Below, in pieces: positions 1-13,800 of a stretch of 64,000 bases of DNA. Within the stretch, counting starts at the first letter, position 1. Every line of letters starts with the position of its first letter. The notes beneath the pieces are model-generated. The model was not told where the DNA came from, searched no databases, and saw only the letters and a program-made list of their open reading frames with translations. The DNA is from Austropuccinia psidii (taxonomy: Eukaryota > Basidiomycota > Pucciniomycetes > Pucciniales > Sphaerophragmiaceae), in the NCBI GenBank assembly GCA_023105745.1, contig JALGQZ010000008.1, positions 45,319,618 to 45,383,617 on the forward strand. The letters are read 5' to 3'. The position numbers were made by a program, and so were the translations under genes.

Positions 1-3000
1 AATAACTCATAAGATGTAGCTATTGAAAGGTGTGACTAAGGTATATATTTAAAGTTCTAAATATGATCATCAAAAAGCTCAAAAAAAGCTCAACTTTTTC
101 ATCATGGGAATTTTTTTCCTAATAAATATAAGATCATTGTTTTTATAATAATTTGATGTTTTCTTCTGACAAAGATCTTCTAATTCAAATAAGAAAGTTT
201 TTCTATCAACAAAATCTCATCATTACAATAGTAACATTATCAGTATCGAAAGAGAAATTCTCAATTTATCATAGAATTTTGATTTGTAAAGTGTTGGTAT
301 TATTATTCTCAAATAAATAAATTTTCTTTGTATTCGATGATTCAATTTTTGTTGTGTAAATCATAAGATAGCTACACTCTCCATTTTAATATATGAGCTA
401 TACTTCAATCTATACTTAGCTAATTATTATTTATAAAATAATGAATTGACATTTTTCCATCATTCTCTAAATATAAATGAGGTCCTTATTTCTTAAAATA
501 AATAAGATATTTAGGTTCATTACTTACTTATCAACAAACTCTAGCAAACAGTCTTGAGAACCTGTCCCATTTTGAATTTTATGACTATCAATTGTGATTT
601 AGATTATAGCTTGGCGGTGTTGCGGAATGGAATCTTTTAATATAATCCTCACCTAGGTATATTAAAAATCATCATTAATTTTAAGGGTTAGAGATTCCTG
701 TGCTAAATTTTTCATTAGAAATTTTATCAATAATCCATTGGATGATACTTCATTATTATTATGAAGAAATTTTAATTATTGTTATCTCCCTAATTTGGAG
801 ATTTGTTTTCCTCAAATAAGAATCTTGGATAAATATATAGGCTTTTCTTGTGTTCATTGAAATAAGTCCTCACCCAATTATTTCCTACCTTATTTTTACA
901 AAATATTTCTTATACTTAATTCCAAAGTCAATTCAGTCACTCTTGGAAGTAATCTCATTCTACTTCATATTACCCTCACGTCTCATTAGAGCCTATAACT
1001 TGATTTTATAACATTTCTTCAATATTTCCCTGTAAAGATTTGTTTTCATGAATTTTTATATTATTAATCCATATAATCACAATATTAAGTGAAGTTATCA
1101 ATATCTATCTACTAAGTGACTGTAGCATCTAATGCCTAAAAGAAAATTTCCCACCCTAAGGAAAAGTCTGATTACTCCCTAAAAATATTTGATGATATAT
1201 TTTATATTCCAAACTCATGTTAAATATATAAAGCTAAGAATTTCATTTAGATCAAAGAAAATTGAGAGCTGTGTTCTCAGACATCTCACCCTTGATACCC
1301 CCTTTAATTTATCACAGCATAGTGCTTTTTTTCCATAGTTTACCAAAGTAATAATTGGTAATATTATAATCAATTCTCATATTTATACCGATTAAGTTTG
1401 AGTTTTTTATTCAGAAATATTATTTATTTAGCTCAGAGCCGATAGGCTTATGAAGATTCTATTTCATTTCTGCACAAATTGAAAAGGTATATACCTAGAT
1501 ACTACTGTAACAACTACTCTTCATTACTATTTTTTGAAGCTATGTTTTACCAAGAAAACCAAATCTTAAAGTACCAGATATAGAAATTCTTGCTAATTTG
1601 ATTGAAATTATTGTGAATATGGAGCGGATAGAGCTATAATACCAATATTTGGCCCTAGATTAGGATGAATATATTAAGAGTCCAAAAAATAATCTTGAAA
1701 TAGAGAAAGCCATAAACTTGGAAAGATGAGATGAAAAATAATACTTTGATATCATACTTCAAATTTCTTTAAATATTGGATATAAACCCTTGTAAAATAG
1801 AGAAGCCTATATATAGCCAAACATGATGCATAAATGAGAAGGATATCAATGTAAAATATTTCAATACTAATCTTTCTAGCCCTGATCAGATTAAATTTAA
1901 AATAGTGAAAGATATAAAATGAGCTGATACTATAAAAATAACATCAGAATTACTCAAAAAAAGTGTTAAGCTTTTTGGTAGCGGAAAGGAATGATAAAAA
2001 AAACTAAGCTTCACTATCAATCAATGTAAAAAAGGGATAGGAATAACTGTTTTTTTTTCAAATGTTTCAAGTGATGCGCGAAGGAATTTTATATCAAATT
2101 AAACTATTATTGAATAAAAATATCTCATTTATCTCATATATAACTAAATAAAGTAAAACAAATTCCAAATTCAAATAGAATTATCTCTACTCAAAAACAG
2201 TACTTGAACTATCATTTATCCTTTAAAGCTGACTTATGAGGTTGAATGAAGATTGTGTTTTTTGATTAAAATATAAATTCTTTCAAAACTATTTGATAAT
2301 TAAACCTATTGAAAATTATCTCAGAATCTTGAAATCCTGAAGTGCAAAAAATCAGTCTGAAGTAATTTCATCTCAAGGATAAATCAATAATATCATTAAC
2401 TTATTATTGTTTGCGATTGATTTAAGGAGAAATGAAAAGTCCACCTACCAGTAATGTAATCTTGGTTTCTTGACCAAAACCCTTTGTTCCAATCATCTAG
2501 TATTCAGCATTACAGCTCTTAGCTTAATCTGTGTAGAAAGCTTCAGTATATCCAAAGACAGAATTATTGAAAAAAATATGTTTGTGTGTCGCAACTACCT
2601 ATTAGTAATTATATAAAAAGAGTATAAAAAATAGATTCATTTTAATACTGGACCAATCCACTACTGACTCTTTTATCATAGTTTTCTTCATTATTAGTAG
2701 CCATAATTTTCAAAATTGAGAAAAGGAACAAAATCTACTCAATATTCTTTTTTACTTATCTTTTCCATCTCAGATTGAAAGAGACTTAGTTTTGGAAAAC
2801 ACATCCAATTTCTGCATAGGTAAAAATATAGGCAAGTGATTCCGTAATTCTTTAAGGGAAAATAGAATAGTTCTTTCCCAATTATTAATATATCAATTGT
2901 GTATAAATCTATTCAAAATTTAGTAAAATATAAGATGCATTAATCATTAAAAAAATATAAAAGAAATAAATGTTCAATTAAAAAATCTTCTGTTGTTTTT

Positions 3001-5160
3001 TGAATAATAATTTATATATAGATAATAATATCAATATTCATTATTTATGATTCCTAGAAAGGATAGGATTCATAAACACTAAAATACTGGAAGACTGCTA
3101 TGAGGTTTAAGCTTTATTTAATTTTATTATTTTATAACTTCCATTTATCTCTTTTTTTCTGTAATTATGACTTGTCTTTCGAAATACAAAATTTATCTTA
3201 TGAGATTCTAATGCATCAGATAATCTAAAATAATCATATTTTGGGAATTTGGTTTTCATGATCTGATTTATCTTTTGTCCCTATTTAGAATTTTATTCAG
3301 CCTGTAAGCCTTAGAGGCACTTACAGATATCATTTGAATGAAAAAAATTATTATTTCTTGAATTATTAATTATTTAGAGAATTAAAAAAACCCTTTTATT
3401 TTTACAATTAAATCAATTAAATCATTAAAAAAGGTAGAATTATCATTTTTCTTACAACGAACCTCAAGCAAAAATCAAAATTTATTTAAAATTTTGAAAA
3501 AAATTTTTATAAAAAACTATCATAGCTTTTCTTCTTTATGAAAAATTTAATTTAATCTTTCCGTCAGAATCCTCATTAAGTTTTACTTTGGGTAATATCT
3601 GAAAAGAACTTCTGCAACTCAAATCAAAATAAGATTAAATTAAGATTTTAGGATTAACAATAGTTAAATATGAAAATGGTAAATATTTCACTCAATTCCC
3701 ACAATTTTTGGGTCTATTAATTATTTTTACTTTTGAAAATGGGTATGAAGTTTATCTTTATGATATCATTTCTTATACTAATCAAGTTGAAACATAATTT
3801 TGGCGTGTTTTTATTTCTTAAATTCTCAAAATTACTGGTTTAAATTAATTTTACCGTATAAAAATTGTGAGGGCTAGAAAATTACTTGATTTTTGATCAA
3901 ACTTTATAATGCACACCTCACAAACCTGGGCCAGAAGGCCAAGAAAGAAATAAAAAGATTAATACTATTCAAATTATGTCCACTTATTTCTTGGGTGAGG
4001 TAACTTTTTCAACAGGTATCATAAATATTTCAAAAAATCTATTTACTCACAAAATCATTTTTTTTGAAAAAAAAAGTGCATATTTAAATTCAAATTTCTA
4101 AAAAAAATTATTTAAATTTCTTTATAACTGGAAAAAAATATTTTTTTAAAACAAATGAAAACTATTATGGTTAATCAAATAAAAGCATCAAAAAACCCAA
4201 AGTGGACCATAAAATTCCTAATCCCCAAAAGAAAAACTATGATAAAATTGAAAAAGGAAAATTTCTATCTTTTTTTCATTATAAAGAATGTAACTTTATC
4301 AGAATTTTAAGTTTATTTCAAAAAAATGAAACCTGATAAATTGAATCAATAAAAAATATAAGGAAATTAAAACTGAAAAAAATAATTCCTAACCCCAAAA
4401 CAAAAACTGTGATAAAATGAAAAAGGAAGTTTTCTTTTTTTTTTATCATAATTTAGTTTTTTATTTTGCAATATATTTCCTTAGCATATATTTCAATTTC
4501 AAAAAAAGAAACTTTGATTTTCGAACTCAATTTTAATTTTTTTAAGAAATATTTTCAATTCAACTTATTGCTCTTTTTTATGAGGTTTTTCCTTTTTTTT
4601 CATCTTTATTACACTTAGGTTGATTCTTGAAAAAGACTCTTGCAAAGATGCGGAAAAGGGACTGCTTTTGACACCTCTTTTTATTAAGAAAAAATCGATA
4701 AATTATACTTCCGCTATTTGATTTAACTAGTTTTTTTTTTTTAAAAAAAAATAAAAAAACCATTTGTATTTTATGATCATTTTTATTCTTGATTGAGAAT
4801 ATAGTTTCTTAAAAATAAATGCAACAAAACCAAGAGTTTATTGTGATTTCTTGTTTTTTATTTTTATTTTTCTTTCTAATTGGTTACCAATCTTAAACAA
4901 TACTCATTCCTTGGAAGTTTGCCTTGACCCATTTGTGAAGTTTTCACTAGCAATATAAGTAGTATTCATATATTTTGATAAAGTACAGTAATTCACTAAG
5001 AAACTGGAATCTTTCATGTCAGTTTGGCCTTCAGGAATTCCACATAAATATTGTATATGAAATTTCTGCTATTCCCTTGGAAGCTATTTTATCAATGGGT
5101 TTAGTATCTTCATACTTGCAAGAATTTTTTTAATCAGCTTTTCAAGGATCGTTGGAAAGG
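1..5160. other. AT-rich stretch, no gene recognised
   Basis: This stretch is very rich in A and T runs, with stops frequent in all frames. The longest open frames are short and of low complexity (for example a lysine/phenylalanine-rich one around 4578-4763), as expected by chance. I see no protein motif, tRNA-like cloverleaf or clean repeat. It is probably decayed transposon DNA. Confidence 0.6.
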
Positions 5161-6381
5161 AGATGGCAATAGTACAAAAATAAAATTTTAGCGCTTCCTT
5201 CAAGGAATCACGTCAACGCATAACAAGACAACCAAATGGTTAAAATTAATTCCTAACTCAAAGTAAACTTGAATGCCTGGAGGCATTTAGGCCAATATTT
5301 TGGGATTTACCACTTGAAGAGCTTTGATTTGAAACAAACTGTTTGGGTTGCAGCACAAACCCAAAGGTTCAAGGCCCCTTTTTACTAACTTTCAAGCCCT
5401 TCAAGCTCAACATTCGTGTCCAAAAGCTTGCAAGAGTTTTTTCCTGGGAAAATCTACCACTAGTGCCCAGTCAGCTACTAAATCAGTTGCAAGTTGATTG
5501 CTTGTGGGTATCTGAGCCCAGCTCACGAGAGGCAAAAGCAGTGAAGACTTTCAAGTGAGAAAGCTCCAAGTTCAGATTTTTGATGAATTGGGCATTAGCC
5601 TGAGAGTTTCTAGTCTTTAATGGTTTGGAATGAAGCTGTTGGTGGCACAGGGGACTGGACAGGCCGGATCGGAAACTGAGGGTGCTCGCACGCAGCCCAA
5701 CGGCCGTCGCATCCGCACGTTTTTTTCTCATAAATCCGACCGGCGCTGCTTTCCTGCTCAAATAATCCGGCCATCGCATTCAACTCACTTCATCACTTGA
5801 TTCTCCTGCTTTTAACATCTGCAATCGGACAAGGTAGGCTGCGATCCCTTGGAATCTGAATTTGAGGATATCTCGCTAAGACTGACGGAGAGTGAATCTC
5901 ATTTATCGGCTTCGTTCCTCGCAGCCAGTATCTACCACTTGATCTAATCGGCTGTTGGCACAGTCCTCCTCAATCTCTCGAGCAGTTGGCCTGTCTTGCA
6001 TGTTTGCGAATTGTTTATCGAGGTTAGCTAGCCTGTTGCCATCGTCGGGCTGGATTGTCATGAACTAAACAGTCTCAAAATCCAAGTCATCTTAGGATAT
6101 TCACTGACTTGCTCTTGATTCGTCTTTGCAGTTCTCATAACAGATACAGCTCGTTCGTATTCAATGCTTGAGCTCTGGTCCATGTGGGATTGTTGAATCT
6201 GATCAAATCATCATGCGTTTTTTATCTTCACAGGGGACGCAAGTTTTGTGCGCCTGGTACAAATCGAAGCAGATATTAATTAATCGGAATCTAGCCAAAA
6301 AATTATCAATTACAGCTTCATCCCTATCACTTTAATCAATCTATACTCCCTTATCCTAATCTACTTTATCAAACTTAGGCT
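5160..6381 (+). promoter_or_regulatory. INO1 upstream region and probable 5' UTR
   Basis: Base composition changes here from strongly AT-rich to clearly GC-richer, especially from about 5640, and the change continues into the INO1 coding exons. The segment should hold the promoter and transcript leader. Two splice-like signals are visible: a donor-like GTAGGCTG at 5833, resembling the GTAGGCTC and GTAGGTTA donors used inside the gene, and acceptor-like ends at 6131 (CTTTGCAG) and 6379 (ACTTAG, preceded by CTAAT), the latter two bases before the ATG. A leader intron is therefore possible but unproven. The open frames at 5343-5558 (+) and 5483-5779 (-) show no recognisable domain and were not called. 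A small hairpin, TTTGGGTT/AACCCAAA with an 8-nt loop, sits at 5342-5365. Confidence 0.5.
6181..6190 (+). promoter_or_regulatory. E-box resembling yeast UAS-INO
   Basis: CATGTGGGAT lies about 200 bp upstream of the INO1 start codon. It matches 8 of 10 positions of the yeast inositol-sensitive element CATGTGAAAT, including the CATGTG core bound there by Ino2/Ino4. Whether rust fungi control INO1 through such a site is not known to me, and a 6-bp core occurs often by chance. Confidence 0.25.
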
Positions 6382-8559
6382 ATGTCGCCCCCCTCAGCCT
6401 TGTCTAACATGACCAACGGTCACTCCAATGGCATAAATAACAAGATACACTCTGGCCCGGCCGCAATCCCTATCATAGACCCCACTGCTGCCAGACGTCC
6501 CTTAAACTCTGTCGTGGTCGAGTCAGATCAGACTCGCTACACTGTGAGCCCTGCTTGTTAGACTCTGTTTTTCTTAACTTAGGTCTTGCTTTTTTCGGCA
6601 GGATTCTCACATCTATGGTACCAGTATTCACGAGAGCGCTTTGGTCAAGCGTGACTTGGATGGTAATTATGTTGTCAAGCCAGCGAAACAATCTATCCAG
6701 TTTAAAACGAAACGCGCTGTACCCCAAACCGGGTAGGCTCAATTTTTACTATTTTCCTGTTTGGGTTTTCTTCTTACATGCGTCTTGTTGGCTTCGTAGG
6801 CTAATGCTTGTCGGATGGGGCGGTAACAATGGAACTACACTCACCGCTACTGTGCTTGCTAACAAACACAATATTAGTTGGCACACTCGCGACGGCATCC
6901 AGACTCCCAATTACATCGGAAGCTTAGTTAGGGCCTCCACCTGTAGGTTATCACTGTTTTGAGTAGAGCTGTATCAGATAGCCCATTGACAGCTATCAAA
7001 TTCAACAGTGCGATTAGGCACTGACCCCGAAACTGGCAAGGATGTCCATATTCCATTCTCCGACATACTACCCATGGTTCATCCCAACGATTTAGTTCTC
7101 GGTGGCTGGGATATAAGTGGTATGCCTTTGGATCAGGCCATGCGTCGTGCTAAAGTCCTTGAGTGGGATTTACAGCAGCAACTTCAGCCATGCATGCGCC
7201 ACATGGTCCCTTTACCCAGCGTATATTATCCGGACTTGTGAGCTGCTTTAACTCCAGGTCGTTCATTACCCCTACTTTCTAACGGATTATGAGGTCTTTT
7301 TCTAGTATAAATGCCAACCAAGAAGATCGCGCTGACAACGTTTTGCCTGGTAACAATAAACAAGCTCACCTTGAACAGATTCGTAAAGACATTCGTGACT
7401 TCAAAGCTCAGCATAGTTTAGAACAAGTAATCGTTCTTTGGACTGCAAACACTGAAAGATATTCTGAAGTAATTGTTGGAGTTAATGACACGGCTCGTAA
7501 TCTCCAGGCAGCTGTGACTAATAATCATGCGGAGGTTTCTCCTTCAACTATTTTTGCCATGGCTTGTATATATGAGGGAGTTCCCTACATCAACGGCGCC
7601 CCTCAGAACACGTTTGTTCCTGGTTGCATTCAACTTGCTGAACAATATGGTGGTTTTATTGGTGGAGATGATTTCAAGTCTGGCCAGACCAAAATTAAAA
7701 GTTGTCTAGCTGAATTTTTGGTTAACAGCGGCATCAAGCCTCTAAGCATTGCTTCATATAATCATTTGGTCAGCTTTGGTCCCCTCATACCTTGTATTTA
7801 TGACGTTGACTTCTAGTGATTTTATTCAGGGTAACAATGATGGCCGTAACTTAAACGCTGCCAAGACTTTCCGTAGCAAAGAAATTAGCAAAAGCAGCGT
7901 GGTAGATGACATGGTTGAGGCCAACCAATTACTCTACAAGCCTCTTTTGGAAGCGCCCAAAGTAGAAAAGATGATTGATGAAGGTCATCAAACTCGAAAG
8001 ACCGAGCATCCGGATCATTGTGTAGTGATCAAGTACATGCCAGCTGTTGGTGACGACAAAGTGGCCTTGGATGAATATTATAGCGAACTAGCCATGTAAG
8101 CGCTTCATTATTTCTTGTGGGTCGGCGAGATTTTTGATTTAATCAATCTTCATATATTTAGGGGTGGTCGCAATAAACTCGTTATCTCCAATACCTGTCA
8201 AGATTCACTTCTTGCGATGCCGTTGATGATTGATCTCGTTATTATCACGGAACTCTTGACCAGAGTCCAATATCGCCCACTCAACGCAGATGCTGGTAAA
8301 GAAGCCGAGTTCCAGCCTATCTACCCGGTTCTATCGCTGTTAAGCTCTATGCTAAGTAAGTAAACCGCCTAGGCGGCTCTCAAATATGCAACATTTGTTG
8401 ACTCTTTTTCTGAACCTTCCAGAGGCTCCACTTGTAAAGCCGGGCACCGATGTCATCAATGGCGCGTCTCGCCAACGCGCTGCGGTTGACCACTTTTTGA
8501 GGTCATTACTTGGCTTACAACCCCTGACTGAGTGGGAGCAAAGCAAGATATTAGTTTGA
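6382..8559 (+). CDS. INO1: Inositol-3-phosphate synthase (eight exons)
   Basis: The enzyme converts glucose 6-phosphate to inositol 3-phosphate using bound NAD, the committed step of inositol and phosphatidylinositol synthesis in the cytosol. Exons are 6382-6543, 6602-6732, 6800-6942, 7009-7237, 7306-7768, 7830-8095, 8162-8355 and 8423-8559; every intron starts GT and ends AG, and the reading phase closes at all seven junctions, giving 574 residues (yeast Ino1 has 533). Visible motifs are the NAD-binding GWGGNNGTT (residues 103-111), SYNHLGNNDG (372-381) and SKEISKSS (392-399), whose lysines 393 and 397 match catalytic lysines of the yeast enzyme. The residue LVGWGG is split by intron 2 just upstream. 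The first 50 or so residues are Ser/Asn-rich, and the start is the first ATG in phase; an upstream coding exon cannot be excluded because an acceptor-like site precedes the ATG. The gene appears intact. Confidence 0.96.
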
Positions 8560-9200
8560 AAGCGCAACCAATCTTGGATTCATTTTGGCAATTTGCGTTC
8601 GGCCCAATGGTTTTACTTGCTCTGCTTTGCATACCTGCTATCTATTCCTGAGGTCTTTTTGTCTAGATTGAGGCTCAATTACCAATGTACCCTACTTAGA
8701 CGGCCGTTAATCGTTTTAGCAATGCTACACATCGCGTTGGTAGTAGCGCAAGCTTGAAATGAACTTATTATGCTTGCTTGCGGATACATAATCCACACCA
8801 ATTACCTCCAATGAGGAGAAGACTCCTGTGAACAAATTATGCTTCGCACTGATACGGCGAGTTTACTCGTTAGCTTGCCTACCAGCCCCATTTGAGAGGC
8901 TTGGCTTCAGGGCAATGAAGGCGGCGCAATGCTCTCTGCCCGGTAATTCTCAAGACTGTCCAAGCAATAAGAACATTGAGAAGAGCATATAGGGTAGAGC
9001 CTCAGTCCTGTCTGTTGTTGAGCTATACTTCAGCAATAGTGAAAATTGGGGATTTCACTAATGTCATTCAAGCTGCCTTGTCATATTTATTCTTCATTTA
9101 ATAACCCTCATGTCAAAGCCTTTTTGTTGACTTTGATCAAAAGTCGGACTTGCCCTCGTCCTCCTTTGCTCCCTGGACTATGATGGCAAGTGTTTTTATT
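8560..9200 (+). other. INO1 3' flank
   Basis: The GC-richer composition of the gene continues for about 600 bp past the stop codon and fades near 9200. There is no long open frame. The segment probably holds the 3' UTR and termination region; I cannot place a poly(A) site with confidence. Confidence 0.4.
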
Positions 9201-9963
9201 AAAATCTCATTCAATACCTGCATCTTTTAATTGAAACTTTGGTATGTTGGCATTTTAGACTTAATCAAAAGAGTGCAACACACATCTTTCACAAATGAAG
9301 TAGCAATAAGGTCATACACATCAAAAGTAGTCCTGTAAAAATATAGTCTGTACATGTGATCATCTGGAAGAGAAAAACTTCCTCCTCCATGGAACACTTT
9401 TCTTGTCACCCAAACATTAGAATGAACAAGTTTATTAAGGTAGTACCCTCTTACTTTGCATAAACCTTACTTTTCACCTCATCTAAAAATCTATGTTTGG
9501 ATGACAGCCCCATCATGTAGGGTCTTTTTTTGAAGCAGTCAGAGAGGGCTATTTTTAAGGCTGCAGCATCACTAGAAGAAATGTTATTGTTCTATTCCCA
9601 CCAAAAATAATAAAAGAGAAATATGTCATTTTAACCTCTCCTCTAGTATCTACAGTTTTGATTATAGACTAACCAAATAATATATTTTCTGGGAGGGGTA
9701 AAGGAGGGCTACCTAACAATGCCATCCAAAGCTTCTTATTATATGAAGCTCAAAAGATATCAAGGGTTCGAATCTTAAAACAGCAAAGTTACTCTTTTAC
9801 AGAAAGGAAAAGATATTTTGAGCATGTATAGCTTTGGCATACTTAGTCCAAAGTGGGTCAAAAGTGTAAATGTTGTGGAAAAATCAGTAAGGGATAGACC
9901 CTGAGCCAAATTTGAGCTCTGTGTTCAAAAAAATGACAAAGCTATCAGTGTTTTAAGGTTAAA

Positions 9964-10000
9964 ATCCCACATAAGCCTGTACAGGTCTATTATGTGGGAT
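9964..10000. repeat. Nested hairpin
   Basis: ATCCCACATAA (9964-9974) pairs perfectly with TTATGTGGGAT (9990-10000). The 15-nt loop itself contains the perfect palindrome CCTGTACAGG (9976-9985), so a small hairpin sits inside the larger one. No coding sequence surrounds it. Confidence 0.8.
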
Positions 10001-10797
10001 GAATGGCAATAAAATTAAAATATGATGTGTAAACCCACCCCGGAGGCTTTTTAGACTTCGATTACCTATAAAACTAACAATAAGAGGCTTCCAGACATGT
10101 CCTGTATAATTTATGACATGTCAAAAGCACCAGAACAAGTCTAGAGCATCTAGAAAAGAGTTATCTCACACTTTATGGGGTATAAATAGCAAAGTTGCAG
10201 TTACCAAGCCACATTGCATCCAAATTCAAGGCTTTAACACCCTAAAGTAAGTTTGAAAAGGTCTTCTCACAAAAATAAGAAAAAATATTGTTTTTTATTG
10301 AAATTTCTACATAGCAAAGCTGTCACAAACAGTAGTGCTCTTAGAATAAACCCAATATGATTATGCTTTTTATTATTATTTTAATTATTATAAAAACCCA
10401 ACAGGTTATTAGGGAAACCAGGAATTTAAATATATGCATCACCACCAAATTAGAATAGTAGATGTTTTTTAAGAATTTCTTAACTTAGAACTTCATGTCA
10501 CACTCATTGTTATAGCTTTTTTTGCCACTATATCTTCAAGTTTTTCTGAAACTACTCCTGAAACAAAACCTGATCAAGATTGAATTGAACTCAAGGCAAG
10601 CTCTTTTTTTATGATTATACTTATAAGCCTATGATCCTTGAATCATGAATTTGATGTCAGAAACCAAAATTACTTAATACCACACAAAATTCACAAAATC
10701 CTCCCTTAGTAAACATATCAAAATATATGATAATGGAATAATTACTAAAAAACTACAAAACAAAAAGGGAAACAAGAAGAAACAAAAAACCAAAATC

Positions 10798-10813
10798 ATA
10801 TATATATATATAT
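10798..10813. repeat. (AT)8 microsatellite
   Basis: Eight uninterrupted AT dinucleotides in AT-rich non-coding DNA. A similar short TA run lies near 23330-23346. Confidence 0.9.
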
Positions 10814-13800
10814 CTTGTAATTGTCATGAAAATAATATATTCATTTGAAAAGTCATTAAAAAAATGTGTTTTATTTGATTAAAATAGAAACAAAATAAAA
10901 TATTTTTTACTTTAAATCAAAATTAAAACAATGAAAAATTTCTTGAGTTTCCTTTTGATTTTATTAAAAAAATATATAATATAAAAGTAATTTTGGATGC
11001 TTTTTTTTTCATTTGCCTTTGGACCAATTTTGCATTTTTCTCCTTAATAATAATAATTTTTCCATTAAAAATATTGTCATGTTTTGTTTTTTTGTAAAGC
11101 TTATTAATATAATTCTTTTTTTTTGAGTAAAAGAAGCTCAAATTATTCCTTTTTTTTGAGATGAAAGGAATTTTTATTTTCTTTTTTGAATTCATTTTAC
11201 ATTGAAATTTTCTTTTTAAAAAAAATATAATGATAAGTTCATTTAATTTTTTTTTTTTGATATCAATGACAAAAAATATTAATTTTAACTCCTTCCAAAA
11301 AAAATGGAAAGAAAATTACCTCATTTATATTGATCAATTTGAAGGGTGATAACTAATTTCTTCAACAATAAAATGTGCAAGCTTTTTGTTGACCAATTTG
11401 TCATAACTTGATCTTGATTAAGCTTGAAAACTAGGAAAGAAGTTACAAAATGTTTCAACTATTTATTAATGAAGATAGTGTCAGTGGATAACATGAATTA
11501 TATAATAATTAAAATGAGTAAGTTGGTTTTGTGTTTTATGTGAGAAATAAGGAAGAGAAAATAAATGAAAGTTTAAAATCAATTCAAAACAAGATTGAGT
11601 ATATATTTCAAATAAAAACATTTAAATACAAAAAATGAATCAATAATAGTAATCAAAATCCAATATAAAAGTGGTAAATTTTTTTCATATCAGACATTGA
11701 AGGAAGTTTTGGAAACTATGAAAGCTTAATTTTTTTCATAATTTTCAAATTACACTTGGAAAATGGTTCTGCATGAAGTTCCTGCTAAATATTATTTGAT
11801 TAAATGGAAAATATATTTTAAATGATAATATTTAAGGGTTAAAAATGACTACATCTATTGAAGAATTAGATAAATGATAGAGAAGGTGTAATTTTTGGCA
11901 AATGAACAAAGTGATAAAGCCTATAAACTGGTAAGTAGAATAAGAATTTTTTTTTTGATTATAATTGTGAATAAGGTCAAAAATTCAATACATGGAAATT
12001 GAATTACCATTTAGAAGTTGGTCAATATCTATATTCCATCAAATTATTTATAAGTATCTTTCAAATAGGGGTAAAAATGTATATATGAATTGGAATTTTT
12101 TTGATTTTTTTTTCTTTATTAATAAAATTACCCCCTATAATCTTCCCATTTGTTTTATTTCTTAAAGAAAAAAAAGGAATACTTTATTCAATATACTACA
12201 AACCCCAAAATAAAGAGAAGTATAAATTCCTTAAAAAAAGAATCTGAGTCAGAAATCTGGTTCAGGATACAAAAGTTTATTTCAATTCACACTTAATCAA
12301 ACTAATTAATTTCAAAAATAAATTAATCTCAAAGAATATTTTAAGAAGCCTTTTTGAGATAATATCCTTGTATTAAATCATAACAGGCTGAATTGATTGA
12401 AATATATAAACCTATAATGTATAGATCATTTTGATAGTTTCCCTAATTTAATTTGAGGATAAATTTCAATAATTATGTATGTATCTCTGAACAATTGATT
12501 ATTTATTTATGGAAATAAACAAATTTGAATAAGGCTAAAGAAGATTCTGAAAAATCTTCAGAGTATTCATAAGTACTTTGATACATATATGTATCAATAT
12601 CCATCCCCTAAGAATTATGTAAAGATATTGATTTTTAAATTTTGATATTTTTTTGTTTAATCTTTTGAAGGGGATACAATTTTTTTTCTTCAAAATTTAT
12701 TTTTTATTATTTGAAATATGTTAATTTATCTTTCAACTTTTTTTTCAATCTAGGAAAAATTCTAAGCTCTTGAATTCTTGGGCTCTTAAGTTAACTCAAA
12801 TGTATTGAAATAGCTGGTATTTTTATGAAATGTTTCCTTAAAAGTGAAAATAATCCTTTAAACCTTTGATAATAGGGACAGTTCATTCCATTTATGTACT
12901 TGATAAATCCTATTCAAAGAACTTAAGTATATCATGGAATTCTGAATCAAAATATTATTAGTAAGTTTTTTGCCTTATAAAAAGAATAATTCTACAAATA
13001 TAATTAAAAGAATAATTAAGGTCTTAAAAATACCCCACAAAACCTTTCTAGGGAGATCAAATTTTATCAAGAATGGAAACATGTAATTGCATTCTTTTTA
13101 TATATTACAGCAATTTGTTTGAAATGGTTTTGGGGAATTTTTGAAAATTATTTCAAAATTATGATTTGATTCCCCATCTTATTTAAAATCTTTATTATTT
13201 CACAAGTTTATTTATAATAAAGAAGAGAAAGTTGATAATTCAGAAAACTTATATTTGAGGAAAAATAAATTCAATTGGTAGCCCTATATGATTTTTTACA
13301 CACCCAAAAGACCAAAAAATATGATTTATTTTTTCTTAAAATGAAAATTTGAAAGTAATAAAACAAATAAAAGCCCAAATTCTACAGAAAATGATTAAGT
13401 TAAGAAAAAAGGAAAAATAATATTATTTCATAAAAATAAAACAAATGAAATTTTATTGAAGAATTTTAAAAATTAATATTTTCAATGGGATAGTGAATAA
13501 AATCTATCATAAAATTTTTCTTACTGAAAGAAATGTATTTTAGTATACAATTTAATTCCCGATGAATTTAAACCTCAGGTAATGTCCTGGTAAAAATTCT
13601 GTAACTCAACTCTAAATTTTCTTATATTCAGTTTTGAGCATTTATAATATGAAAAGCTGGAAATAATCAAACTTTAATTCAATTAAGCCCACATTTGGTG
13701 CATCATATTGTTTTTTGTTAAAAATGAGTTTTGGTGTATAGCTAGCTAGCTTTAACACAAATATGAGGAATCAATGATCTTAGTGGGTACTGTAATATTC

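Noticed and set aside
5483..5779. 98-codon minus-strand frame upstream of INO1
   Set aside because: It lies in the GC-richer promoter and leader, where stops are rarer, and shows no motif.
10923..11195. 90-codon lysine-rich minus-strand frame
   Set aside because: Low-complexity AT-rich sequence gives lysine, asparagine and isoleucine runs by chance; no motif or conservation is visible.
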